This document shows, piece by piece, positions 13,301-22,372 of a stretch of DNA of 64,000 nucleotides. The DNA lies in contig CM034313.1 in the NCBI GenBank assembly GCA_019925795.1, positions 91,667,663-91,731,662 of the forward strand, in the 5' to 3' direction. The notes beneath the pieces were generated by a model. It saw nothing but the letters and a program-made list of their open reading frames with translations. It was not told the origin of the DNA and ran no database searches. This DNA comes from Dendrobium chrysotoxum (lineage: Eukaryota; Streptophyta; Magnoliopsida; Asparagales; Orchidaceae). How positions within the stretch are numbered: the stretch's first letter is position 1; the number at the start of each line of letters is the position of its first letter. Both the position numbers and the translations under genes were made by a program.

Positions 13301-13755
13301 CTCAACAACTACCTCTAGATTGAAGGGATGTAGTTATTCATGCGAGATGCATGCACTAAGAAAAGAATCGAGATATTTAGGCCAGTGCTTAACCACCATG
13401 TTACCAGTTGCTCAGTTGCATATTTTGTATTTCATCTTCTTTTCTACTGATTCTTCCTCACATGGAGCCATGCAGAACCGAACAAAAATTCTCAGCACCG
13501 AGGATATATTTTGGTGATAATTGCAATCATAAACTATTTCACCATTCCTACAATTTCTTCGCCTGATGCTCTAAAACTTCTACCTATACTTAAAAATCTT
13601 CCTTTGATGTTGCTCTTTTTCTGAAACTCATTTTATGAATGCAGGCTAAGAAACCCCGGCTAAATTTCAAAGACAAGTACTCTGAAACTTATAGAGATTC
13701 CCACCCTACAGCACCCGTAGCTGTTCCTTGGATCTCTGGTGTTATCAGTTCATGA
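1385..13755 (+). CDS. Apple/PAN-like cysteine-rich protein, 3' part of a spliced gene
   Basis: Four exons join in frame with GT-AG introns: 1385-1480, 1609-1731, 1950-2212 and 13645-13755 (stop TGA 13753-13755). The first visible exon starts at codon position 2, so the gene begins left of the window. The third exon carries a cysteine pattern (CCRAC, then CNIWVYC, GCY and ECWLK) that looks like an Apple/PAN fold; the stretch before it is proline-rich with a PECHAEPH motif. The last exon gives a basic segment and ends in PWISGVIS. There is no transmembrane segment in the visible part. I recognise this as a conserved-looking plant protein but cannot name its function or a symbol. The last intron is 11.4 kb and holds nested retroelements, yet splice sites and reading frame are intact, so the gene may be functional. 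Confidence 0.7.
2213..3688. other. Intron sequence, no feature seen
   Basis: This is the left part of the 11.4-kb intron. It is AT-rich with stop codons in all frames, and includes a short TA run near 2382-2398. I see no coding segment, terminal repeat or tandem array in it. Confidence 0.5.
3684..3722 (+). repeat. Retroposon 3' tail (TAGTGGGATAA...TTGTTG)
   Basis: The phrase TAGTGGGATAAAGACTTG followed by a run of GTT/TTG triplets is the characteristic 3' end of a widespread plant retroposon. A better preserved copy lies at 12991-13130. Only the tail is visible here, so the insertion is 5'-truncated or very old. Confidence 0.5.
4493..6285. repeat. Probable solo LTR, TG...CA ends
   Basis: The block starts TGTAACACCTCACG and ends GGGTCTTACA. 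It has the same layout as the better-defined solo LTR at 34652-36289, with a TGT(A/C)AC start, an AT-rich body, a C/T-rich region with short open frames near 5893-6160 and a TTACA end. No matching 5-bp target duplication is visible (AGAGT left, GGGCT right), so the boundaries are inferred from the sequence ends only. The short open frames inside look fortuitous. Confidence 0.45.
6681..6688 (+). promoter_or_regulatory. TATA box of LTR-like segment
   Basis: TATATAAA in a GC-richer context, as expected for the U3 promoter of an LTR. Support is from sequence only. Confidence 0.35.
7345..7425 (+). repeat. Short imperfect tandem duplication
   Basis: A unit of about 45 bp with TTTGTTCTTTGACATGGGAG..GGGCTAGC occurs twice in a row with few differences. 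It lies in the gypsy-like leader. Confidence 0.5.
7706..7889 (+). repeat. 5' LTR of copia element
   Basis: 184 bp with TG...CA ends. It is nearly identical to 12084-12268. The left flank AGTGT forms the target duplication. Confidence 0.9.
7890..7901 (+). other. Primer-binding site, tRNA-iMet
   Basis: TGGTATCAGAGC immediately after the 5' LTR is the common plant copia primer-binding site complementary to the 3' end of initiator methionine tRNA. Confidence 0.9.
8016..9191 (+). pseudogene. copia gag and protease region
   Basis: One frame runs from ATG 8016 through gag to the protease start. It is interrupted by TAA at 8610-8612 and a TAG near 8824, and ends at a stop at 9189-9191. The gag part has the usual plant copia signature (YPLWRSQ, then WATLSHQ). 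A zinc knuckle CQICTKQGHSALKC lies near 8845-8886 and the protease active-site motif DWFLDSGTSTHLT near 8970-9008. The frame is lost just after the HVPNL motif, where homologous protein continues in another frame from 9170. The gene is broken. Confidence 0.85.
9170..10259 (+). pseudogene. copia integrase region
   Basis: Two overlapping frames (9170-9490 and 9369-10259) give the GAG-pre-integrase zinc-binding segment (WHGRLGHPD, then CNTCNLAKKS) and the integrase core. The core has a D in HSDVWGP, a D in RTDGG and an E in QNGIAERKN, the DDE catalytic triad. A C-terminal FGCFCYPWLRPY and VFVGY segment follows. A shift of frame and a stop at 9488-9490 separate the two parts. Confidence 0.85.
10331..11212 (+). 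pseudogene. copia reverse transcriptase
   Basis: The frame carries copia reverse-transcriptase landmarks in order: a GCKWTFRTKYNSDGS block, a GYKQEFGLDY(T)ETF block, the QLDFLHG block (normally QMDVKNAFLHG), ALYGLKHSPRQW and the catalytic IYVDDLI box. It stops shortly after the YVDD box, and the following connection domain lies in a different frame. Confidence 0.85.
11219..12050 (+). pseudogene. copia connection and RNase H region
   Basis: Pieces of the C-terminal polyprotein are readable in several frames: LGTLSQFLGI near 11228, SYVDSDWA near 11618 followed directly by a stop, TEAEYRALA near 11738 and RTKYIEVDCHFI near 11896. Several stops and frame changes show that this part is non-functional. 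Confidence 0.8.
12077..12083 (+). other. Polypurine tract of copia element
   Basis: AAGGGGG directly before the TG of the 3' LTR is the expected plus-strand primer site. Confidence 0.8.
12084..12268 (+). repeat. 3' LTR of copia element
   Basis: 185 bp, TG...CA, about 97% identical to the 5' LTR. The flank AGTGC on its right matches AGTGT on the left of the 5' LTR at four of five bases. Confidence 0.9.
12269..12990 (+). mobile_element. Ty3/gypsy remnant with gag homology
   Basis: At about 12833-12968 one frame reads like the start of a plant gypsy gag capsid domain: DPMEAEEWL-like (here NPMEVEEWL), then MEKV, a cysteine, and a charged stretch ending VVDYTM, interrupted by stops. This is the usual retrotransposon gag pattern. 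It is probably the continuation of the segment ending at 7705, split by the copia insertion. Confidence 0.5.
12991..13130 (+). repeat. Retroposon 3' end with (TTG)n tail
   Basis: The segment ends TAGCCGACTCCACGTAGTGG, then GATAAAATCTTGATG and a run of GTTGTTGTTG. This is the tail of a common plant retroposon family. The preceding 90 bp (TTAGAAAATATTAGAAATAGCC to GAACATAATAGAG) resembles 18055-18140, a second truncated copy in this window, and translates to an IHVADST.WDK-like string typical of this family. Confidence 0.6.
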
Positions 13756-14186
13756 CCTGCAGGGCTTTTTCATCCCAGAATATGAATGTGGTGGCCACTT
13801 ATTTTATTCTGCAACAACTTATTTGTGACCTCATCGACTAGTAAGAGTGGCCTCTCTGAGGCATATCATTACAACACCCTGTAAGTTTTTTTTTTCTTTT
13901 TTTTTTTTTGTAACTTAAAATGTAAATTTTATTAGAATTATACTGTATCGAAACTTGCTCGAGGCTATTAGTCTTAGCAACAGAAAATTTTGGGCATTGT
14001 GGTAGTTTCTTACACATTGGCCTTATGCTTATTTCATTTTGGTTCCAACTGTTTGTGATTATGAAGCTTGAACTTGTTTCAATTTGCATCTTTTTTTCCT
14101 GGGAAACAACATTTCTTTCCCATTAGCACAGAAGTAAACTTTGTTAAATTTTATCTACTTAACCTTACAGCTTGTCGCTGTCATTG
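13756..14186 (+). other. 3' untranslated and downstream region of Apple-like gene
   Basis: Non-coding sequence after the TGA at 13753-13755. It contains a T-rich run at 13887-13911. Poly(A) signals are not distinctive, and no other feature is visible. Confidence 0.4.
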
Positions 14187-14290
14187 TTAGGTCCCAAGTC
14201 CTGGATGAAAAAAATGAAGAGTTGTGTTAGGTAACCATAATCGATAACCAGCGTAGAACTTGTCGAATAATCATGATATGAATCCTTTAA
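14187..14290 (+). repeat. Dispersed repeat, GTCCCAAGTC family
   Basis: About 100 bp containing TTAGGTCCCAAGTCCTGGATG and CAGCGTAGAACTTGTCGAATAATCA. The same order of motifs recurs at 43405-43495, and the second half recurs at 25795-25860, so this is a dispersed repeat. I cannot assign its class. Confidence 0.5.
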
Positions 14291-14367
14291 TGCAACCTTA
14301 TAACTTGTCGCTGCATTGGTTACCAAATATTAATCTCTCATGAATTTTTTTTTGTTTGTGTATATTT

Positions 14368-14476
14368 GGCTTTGTTTGAGATAGTCTTCTCACTACTTTC
14401 TAAAGTAAATTCTTAGTAAAAAAATTTCTTGAAAATAGCAAAAAAAGTATGGTTAAAAGCGGTTTCAAACGAAGTC
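14368..14476. mobile_element. MITE, Tourist-like family (diverged)
   Basis: A 109-bp foldback whose ends, GGCTTTGTTTGAGATAG and the reverse complement of a GTTTCAAACGAAGTC end, match the terminal sequences of the better preserved copies at 27595, 48427 and 63627. Confidence 0.55.
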
Positions 14477-14479
14477 TTT

Positions 14480-15703
14480 ATCTCATCGCACGCAAGATAC
14501 AATATAGATTCAATCTAGATTATAAAAATTTCTATCAGATAATAATTTGGCTTACAAAAAATAAAAACTGTAAATCAATGCCATTTAAAGTAAAATATTG
14601 CATTTTTAACCACTTAAATCCTATAAAATTATAGGATATAATCATTATTAGAGCTTCCATGAATCCTCACTCAATGCATGTAGTCATCTTGTGCATGCAG
14701 CAGGTCGATCTCATTGATCCAGCATTGGAATTGCTGTTTAATAAGAAAAAGAGAGTTTTATTTCCTTTGCATTGGATCAATGAATTATCAATGCAACTAT
14801 ATTTATTAAATTATCATGAATTCATCATGAAGACAAAAAAAACTATATTTATTAAATTGGTTAATTTATTTAATTTTCTTCACTTTTATGCTTAAAATAT
14901 GTTGTAAGATTGAAAACAAAAGTGCAGCTCATCTGGATTTGTTGGTTGGGAGCTTTGACTATCAATCAAGAGGTTTTATGTTCGAATCTTGCGTATATAT
15001 TGTGTTTGTGAGTTTGCCTTAATTGACCTAAATATTCAAAAATAAATAAAAATAAAAAGTTAAAAAATAAAAACTCTTGTATGAGATATTTTGATATAAA
15101 TTTGGTCAAAATTACACTTCATTACGACGTCGTCGATGACCTGCAACTGGCCACCATTATCACTATCAGTCACCACCGACAATCATCTTTTTTGAACTTA
15201 ACATTGCATTCATTTTACTTTTACACTCGTCCTAACAACTTCAAAATACTTTTTATATTTAATAGCTTTTACATTGCATTCTTTAGCCCCGAAATATGAA
15301 AAAAAAAGGGTGACATATTTGGATAAAAACTTGGTCAAAATTATCTTAAAATCTTTAAATTTATGGTATATTAGTATAATATAACAAAATTTAAAATCAG
15401 TGATGGATATCAAATTATTTATTTTACTGTACATTATTATATATTTTTATATAAACTTTAAAATTTTAATCATATTATTTCTATATCAATGAATTTCATC
15501 TAAAAATATATTATTAAGTTATGAAAATCCGATGGGTATTTATTTCTCAGGTTATATAAATATTTATTATTTTTTACTCTTAGTTTTTTAATATAGGTAT
15601 TGTTATATATATATATATATATATTACTCTTACTATTTTAATGATTTTTTTATATGGTATAAAGTAGTTCTGCAATCTTATTCTAAGAGTGGAGGCTTTG
15701 TTA
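14480..15703. other. AT-rich intergenic sequence
   Basis: Very AT-rich with short fortuitous open frames only. A TA dinucleotide run lies at about 15604-15625. I see no gene or terminal repeats. Confidence 0.5.
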
Positions 15704-16199
15704 TAGGGGTGTAAAAATTAACACGACCCGAAATTTCGATTCGAATTTGATCTGAATTTTTTGGGTTATGGTCAACCCATTTTAAAAATGAGTCTGATTT
15801 AGGTCCTAATCAAACAACCATCTTTTCAGTTTTCCCCAAAAGAAGATATCTCCTCTCTCCGCTCCACCATCCACGACTCCGTTGACGGGTCCCCTCTCCT
15901 CGACCCTCTCCACCCTTCCCTCTGCCGTGAGATTCTCAAGTAGGGCGAGTTCGCCCAGGCCACCTACGACGCCTTCGACAACAACCCGTTTTTGAGTACC
16001 ATGGCGCCTCTCTTCCCGATCCCGTTTTGACCCAGTTTCGTGTCGAGTCGGGTCAACTAGGAAACCCGACGTGTCGGGTCTGGATTGAAATTTTTGACCC
16101 GTCTGCGAAAATGGGTCAAGTTTGGGTTGTGTTAAACAGTAACGGGTTAGTGTCAGGTTTGACCCGAACTCGATCCATAACCCGATTTTGACACTCCTA
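15704..16199. mobile_element. hAT-type non-autonomous element carrying a gene fragment
   Basis: The ends are TAGGGGTGT and, on the other strand, TAGGAGTGT, followed on both sides by GACCCG/GGGTC-rich subterminal sequence. The flanks CTTTGTTA and CTTTATTA form an 8-bp target duplication with one mismatch, as hAT insertions produce. There is no transposase. The middle is GC-rich and holds a lipase-like coding fragment (15848-15993). A second element with the same terminus lies at 44061-44480. Confidence 0.75.
15848..15993 (+). pseudogene. Captured phospholipase A1 (DAD1/PLA1-I-like) fragment
   Basis: One frame reads LLDPLHPSLCREILK, a stop, then GEFAQATYDAFDNNPF. This matches the start of the plant class-III lipase domain of PLA1-I/DAD1-like enzymes, which read about LLDPLxxxLRREIxKYGEFAQATYDAFD. 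The stop replaces the tyrosine codon of KYGE. Only about 49 codons are present, far less than a lipase, and no catalytic GxSxG segment is present. Base composition is much richer in C than the surroundings. It lies wholly inside the hAT-type element, so it is best read as a captured exon piece. Confidence 0.65.
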
Positions 16200-17200
16200 C
16201 TTTATTACAATAGGGCCACTAAAAAATAAATATTTATGGTCAACAATAGAATGTTGACATTTTGATCTATGAAGACGACTTTGCCATTTTGGTTACAAAG
16301 CTTTAAATAGAGTATACTAAATAATTTAATTTTGGGTTATTTAATTTTGGGGACAAATTTTTAAATAGAATATGATAAATAATTTAATTATTAAAGAAGT
16401 ATATTAAATAAAATTTTAAAGTTGTCGTAGTCACTTAAAAACTAGCAATTGCTCGATGACGTGACAATTCAGTAACCCATTAAATGAGCCACTTATAATA
16501 TTTTATTTTTTGTGTAGCTTATTATTCATAATGAGATAAAAAAATTTCATTTTAAAAATGTAATATAAAAAGAGAAATGAATTTTAAATTGAATTATTCT
16601 CATTTATTTTGAAATTATAATTTTAATGAAAGAATAATATAATTTTAAACTAAAAGGTAAAATCATAACTTAACTTGTGCCAAATACAAAATAACTTGAA
16701 ATTAATTTTTTAAATAAGAGAGGTGCTCCATATCATAATGTAATGGCTCATTTTCTTATAATTTTTTTTCAGACTAAATTATATTTAACAATCTTATATG
16801 AAATTTCATAAAATTTATTTTAAGCTCTAAAAATTAAAATTAATTTTGAGTTTACTATAATAAATTCTCAATCAAATAGGCTTTTAAGTAATTTCAATTA
16901 AAACAGATCATAAATTAAAATTTTTTAATTCAAATTAAACAAAATTTATTTGAACTCAGTTGACATTAGCTTAAATATATCAACTATAATCTATATAATA
17001 AATAAAATTTCAATTAATTTATTATCTCATTTATAAAAAAATAAATTGAATTTTAAAAAAATTATATAAAAATATTCTCATATATTTTATATCTTAAAAT
17101 ATTAAATTTAATTTAAATTAATATTATGTTAATTGGTAATATTAAAATATACTCAATAAATTTTAAATCCATTATATTATCAGAATATTCAGATACTTTT
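16200..17200. other. AT-rich intergenic sequence
   Basis: Extremely AT-rich, with no open frame of note, no tandem array and no terminal repeats visible. It precedes the C/G-richer 5' region of the sulfotransferase-like pseudogene (about 17215-17450). Confidence 0.5.
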
Positions 17201-18054
17201 TTTTTCAAACTTTTTCTCTGCTTTACTTGTAGCCGATTGTAGCCGGAGATGGAGGGTAAAGTCAGAGGGGAGCGCGATTTGGTGGTGGTGACGACGATTG
17301 TTGCTCACCGGAGAAGACCCCAATGACCTGGTTTTGATTCTTCAAACCGCTCCTGCTACAAAGCTCTCTGCTGTGAGAAAAGAGATGGAGTTGGAGCGCC
17401 TCTCCTGAAAGTTAAAAAAAGTTAGCGAAAGAAAGGAAGAAAAGGCCAAAGATGTCGGAATACTACTGTTTCTTCAATAAGGTCCACTAAACTACATTGG
17501 CTTTTTCCTTTTCATTTACCCCTTTCTTTCGAGTCTTAAACGCCTATATTCTTCTAGACTCTTGAGTTATTGGCAAAGTTAGGAATTAGGATCTTTCTTT
17601 TGTTTGCTTTCGTGAAAGGGGAATGGGTATGGTCTCTTTTTGTTCCATTTTCTGCTTGCTTTTGATGTTGAGCTTCTAATTATTTATTTTTTCCCCTAAA
17701 AACGCCGCATGTTATCGTTTTGTTGCATAAAAAAGATATCTTTTTGCATTTGTTCTATGTTGAGGGTTTTGTAATTTTTGTCTAAGCCCTCTTTCTGAGA
17801 TCACTGCGGAAGCTGGACAACACCCTTTCTGTCCAAAAAATCTCTACCTTTATTCCTCCTCTATACTTCTCTGGATCTATTGGATTTCGATGGGGCTTAC
17901 ATTACATTGACATCTAATGCATTAGCTTAATTGGTAGTTCTCTATGCATGTCTGGTAATTTTGACTCCTAAGCGAATTTTGAGAACATTTTTTTCCCCTC
18001 TCTTTTAGATCTGACCTATGTTAAGAAATGTAGAGTTAGACTTAAAATTATTTG

Positions 18055-18140
18055 ATCAGAAAGTATTAAAAAGACTTTTTTTATTAGATTTTAATGAGAG
18101 TTTAACTCTTAATAGGACATAATGGATTAGGCATGATGTA
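18055..18140 (+). repeat. Truncated retroposon 3' part
   Basis: TCAGAAAGTATTAAAAAGAC to AATAGGACATAATGG resembles 12991-13070. It lies in intron 1 of the sulfotransferase-like pseudogene. The (TTG)n tail is missing. Confidence 0.45.
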
Positions 18141-20378
18141 TAAAAAAATTTAACTCTTATTAGATTTTATTTTTGCTCCTTTAAATTATCTTTGTTGCAG
18201 GATACCGGTAGCATTATTATAAAATCTCCCAAGAAAGCATCGGTGGTGTTAAGGATGGTCGTCTTAGCTACTGTAGTTATCTGTAGTGTTTATATATGCT
18301 TTGTGTGTTTGAAGCAAACCAGATAACACAGTGAGGATCGTATAGTAAGAATTAAACTAACAGAAAAAAGCTTGTCATGATCCTAGAATTTCAGAATCCC
18401 TGCTTCTTTATATCAACTACCCCAAACCTAAAACTTATAGCAAGTAATGAGTACACTTGTTCCACCGGCTTTGATTTAGGTTTTGGTAGTTTTTTTTTTT
18501 TGTGTGTGTGGTGATTTGTTGATTGATTTCAGGGAAGATTGCTCATGTGCGCCAGTTCGTCTCTTTGCAGTTGTGTCAATGCAGAGGTCAGGAAGTGGAT
18601 GGTTTGAGACTTTGCTTATTAATAGCCATGACCATATTAGTTCTCATGGAGAGATCTTTTACAAAAATGAGATGAGAAAAAACATGACTATGATCACAAG
18701 GGTATTGGACAAAGTATACAATATTGATTGGAATAGCAGCGCTTCTAAGATGCATTGCACTGCTGCTGTTGGCTTCAAGTGGATGCTAAATCAGGTATTT
18801 TATTTTTAAAATTTTTATGCTGTTGACACAATTTGTAACTAATGCTTCATAGTTAGGATTGTTTATTACATTATGTTTTTAAATAAAATAAAATTGCTTT
18901 TTTTTGGCTTACTTTGTGAAGTTGATAAAGAATTATCTTTAGCTAACTATTTCTCTCCCTTAACATGCACAATATGAATAATTTATATAAACAATAAGTT
19001 CTTCCTATATAACTATTACCCTAGTCCCTCCGGATGCTGATGTGAGCCGTGTATGTTGACCAAGTTAGGTTGAACCCTTTCCTTCCCCTTGAGTAGGAAT
19101 TTCCTAGTCTCCTCCCTATGTGTCAATCCCATATGAGAGTATAATATATGATCCTTAATCGAGAGTCTTCTCAGGTCCCGGCTTGAGATGTAATTAACCA
19201 CGGGGGCTTGCGCCCGTGGGAAACCGAATCCCCCAATCAAATAAACCCCACTCGAGCTGTTGTATTGGGTGGGGGAAACCCCGTGACTTCGATCAGGTTA
19301 TATATATTATTACCCATCGAGGTTCGTAGGCGAGAGCCGCTATTCTCAATGGTTAATCGTGTGTATGATCTAATCTGCCCTCCCATTGGCTCGCTTGCAA
19401 AGAGCGCATAGGCCTGCGATCGTTTTGTCCTTTAGGATAGTGCGGCCGTACCCTCTGCATTCTGTTCTCCCGCACGGTGGTGTTCCTTTCGGAGGTCCAC
19501 AAGGGTATTATATTTTAACAGTCAATTCATATTATAGTGTTAACAGCCAATTTTTCTGTTGACCTGTAAGCCACGATCAAAACCACACAAGAAAAAAACC
19601 ACCCACGACCTAACTGTTGGCAAGCCTCGCTCATACACGAACTTGCCAAACTGCTCCCCACAACCGCCTCTCATGACACAAAAACGATCTCGCCCTCTCT
19701 TATTCGCTCTCACGCTCTTAAAACTAAATAGGAGGAAGAGGAGGAACTCACCTGGGCTTTCAACCATTCAACCCCGACACCGAGCCGCTGCCTCCTTCGT
19801 GCGACACCGCCGAACCCGACCACCGTCAACCTAGTCACCGGACTGAAGCCCGCCGAGTCTACAACCGCCGCCTTCTCCTCTGCACGCCGTCGCCTCAGAC
19901 CCGACGCCGACTCCCCCTTCGTAGAGCCAATCGTCGTCGTGCCCTAGAGGACCGAGCCCACTCCTCCTTTAGCCGAAGCAATCCACCGGACCGGCTCCTA
20001 CCTCCACCGCTGACGACTAGGCTGACCCGAGCCGCCGCCTCTGTGCCCGAACCCAAGCCCTAGCCGCGGTCTCTGCTTCTCCTCCGCCTCTGTCTAGATC
20101 GGGCTATGCCCGTCTCCTCCCCCTCTCTCTATATATTAATAAATATCTATATATTATATATCTTATTATATATATTATAATACATAATAGATCTAATGAT
20201 ACATTACTATTATAATATATATATTAGGTTATAATATATATCATTATATATATATATATATATGAAATAAAAAAATAAGAACAAAAGAAAAAGAGAAAAG
20301 AGATCGACAATTGGCAACAAATTGTCGGCAACCACTCGATATCTGCATCCAATCTTCGCAATTGGCAGACAATAATTG

Positions 20379-20905
20379 TCACACAAAGCTTTTGAAGACC
20401 AATTCTGGGACTCGACAACGTCCCGAAGCCCTCGGCCGTTGACTATCTTTTCGGCCGGGCGGACTTAAAGGGCAAGTGCCCTCCTTACCTCTCGGCGCCG
20501 GGGAGGAGACGTCGGGAGGTTGTCGAAATTTTCTCAAAAATCCAGGACTTAGCCATATTTTTGAAAGATTGGATAAACAATAAATCAAAAAATTTAATTT
20601 CAATTAAAATCCATATAATCAATTAAGGGAAAAGGGAGATTTTCAAACAAGCACCGGCAACCAATCTTTGTAAATCAAAGCTTCCGAAGACCAATTTCGG
20701 GACCCGACAACGTCCCGAAGCCCTCGGCTGTCGATTATCTTTCCGGCCGGGCGGATTAAAAGGGCAAATTCCCTCCTTACCTCCTGGCGTCGGGGAGGGG
20801 ACGATGGAAGGATGCCGAAATTTACTCGAAAACTCTGGACTTAGCCAAATTTTTGGGGAAGATTGAAAAATGCTCAAAAGATCATTCAATTTGGGGAATA
20901 ATTGC
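20379..20905 (+). repeat. Direct repeat pair of about 260 bp
   Basis: Two neighbouring copies (about 20379-20640 and 20670-20905) share GACCAATT(C/T)(T/C)GGGAC, CCCGAAGCCCTCGGC, CGGCCGGGCGGA and CTTAGCCA in the same order at roughly 85% identity by eye. The GC-rich core between AT-rich ends stands out from the surroundings. Confidence 0.6.
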
Positions 20906-22138
20906 AATATTAATTAATTGATAAATTAAATGACAAAATTCCTAATTAATCAATTTAATTAATGAACTAATCAATCTAAAATTGAACCTGCCATTCAAAT
21001 TAACTAATTAACATTAAAATGAGATCTAAAATCTAATTAAAATTTAAACTAATTTAAACTTTAACTAATTTCAAAGATGAATTCAGTTAATCAATTAATA
21101 AAATGTTTTAACTAACCAATTTAAATAAACAATCAATTAACTAAATGGATAATTAATTAAATCCCATTAACTAAAACAAATAATTAAATTTAATCAAATC
21201 AAAACTCTAACAATGTTAAAATTTGACTAAACTATAATCTTAACATTTATTAAATGGTTAAATTAAATACTTAAAATCTTGACTTGAATAAAAATTCATT
21301 AAAATCCTAATCTTAAAATTTAATTGAATATAATTTTAAATCAAATTAAAATCTTTAAAATAGTTAATTGATTAATCTAATAATATCAAACTTTAATCAA
21401 TTAAATAAGTAAATCAACCTATTTTAATAATTGTAAAAAGATATGTAAAATATAAAATTAATAAACTAAATAAATCAGGTTTAACATATATGTAATTTTA
21501 AAATACAATTAAAATCTAAAATAATAAATTGAACATTTAACTTTAATTAAAATTCATTTAATTACTTAATTAAATCAATTGGTTAATTATAGCAGTTAAA
21601 TTCAAATAAAAGTCAAAAGAGCATATGTTTCCAATAATTCAGCATATGTACAAACTACTAAGCATCTCTCCAAACAATGAAACTCTCTCCAATAAACAAC
21701 CCCAAAGCTCTCTAAAAGCTCTCCAACTGAGCAGCTCTCTAACAACTCTTTGAGCAAGAGCAAGGGGCTTGTATCGAACAAATTAGACCACCTACGGGAG
21801 AGAATAGGGAAACTTATAGCAAGCAGGATAATTCTCACATGAATACGAGCACGATCTCCTAATACCTATTGAGCAAATACCCTCTACGAGCTGTGCTAAG
21901 TGACGCTTAGAGGAGTCAAAATAAACTAATTGCAATAAGTGAAATCTAATACATTTAAACACCACCGGATCCGCAATATGTGTACAAGCGAACAGAAGGC
22001 GTTCGTAAGCCCTTAAATGAAATTTTGGGCATTTCTAAATGAAATCACTGCCACAATAGATCATATTTAAATACTTTAAAATTCCCCCCTTTATGTATTA
22101 AATATGGTCCCACTAAACTGAAGTGCAAAACATAACAC

Positions 22139-22290
22139 TGCATGTGCTCCAGTCAACGTGTTAAAAGTACAAACACTAATGTCCAAGAATGCTACGCAGG
22201 GTCAAATACTACAACTCGCATATGCTCCGACAAATGCAATAAACTTCTAAACGCTAATGTCCGAGAATGCTACGCGGGTTTATATTCAAG
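22139..22290 (+). repeat. Short direct repeat pair
   Basis: Two copies of a unit of about 75 bp, each with GCAT(G/A)TGCTCC and (C)GCTAATGTCC(A/G)AGAATGCTACGC, lie side by side. Confidence 0.6.
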
Positions 22291-22372
22291 TTTCATCCTC
22301 CTCCTCGAAAGGACTGGAGTCGACATGACTCGAATTACAAAAATTCCTCCAAAATTCCCACGAAAATACTAG

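Larger units (their letters stand above)
19010..22372. repeat. Intronic LTR-like repeat complex, unresolved
   Basis: This fills most of the left half of intron 3 of the sulfotransferase-like pseudogene. It includes a block at about 19150-19225 (GTAATTAACCACGGGGGCTTG, then CCCGTGGGAAACC) that recurs in degenerate form at 23110-23195, a GC-rich stretch at 19570-20110 and very AT-rich stretches. Open frames are short and lack recognisable domains. The pattern suggests old LTR retroelement pieces, but no pair of ends is visible. Confidence 0.35.

Noticed and set aside
19559..19834. 91-codon proline/arginine-rich open frame
   Set aside because: GC-rich repeat sequence in an LTR-like complex; the opposite strand is equally open and no domain is seen.
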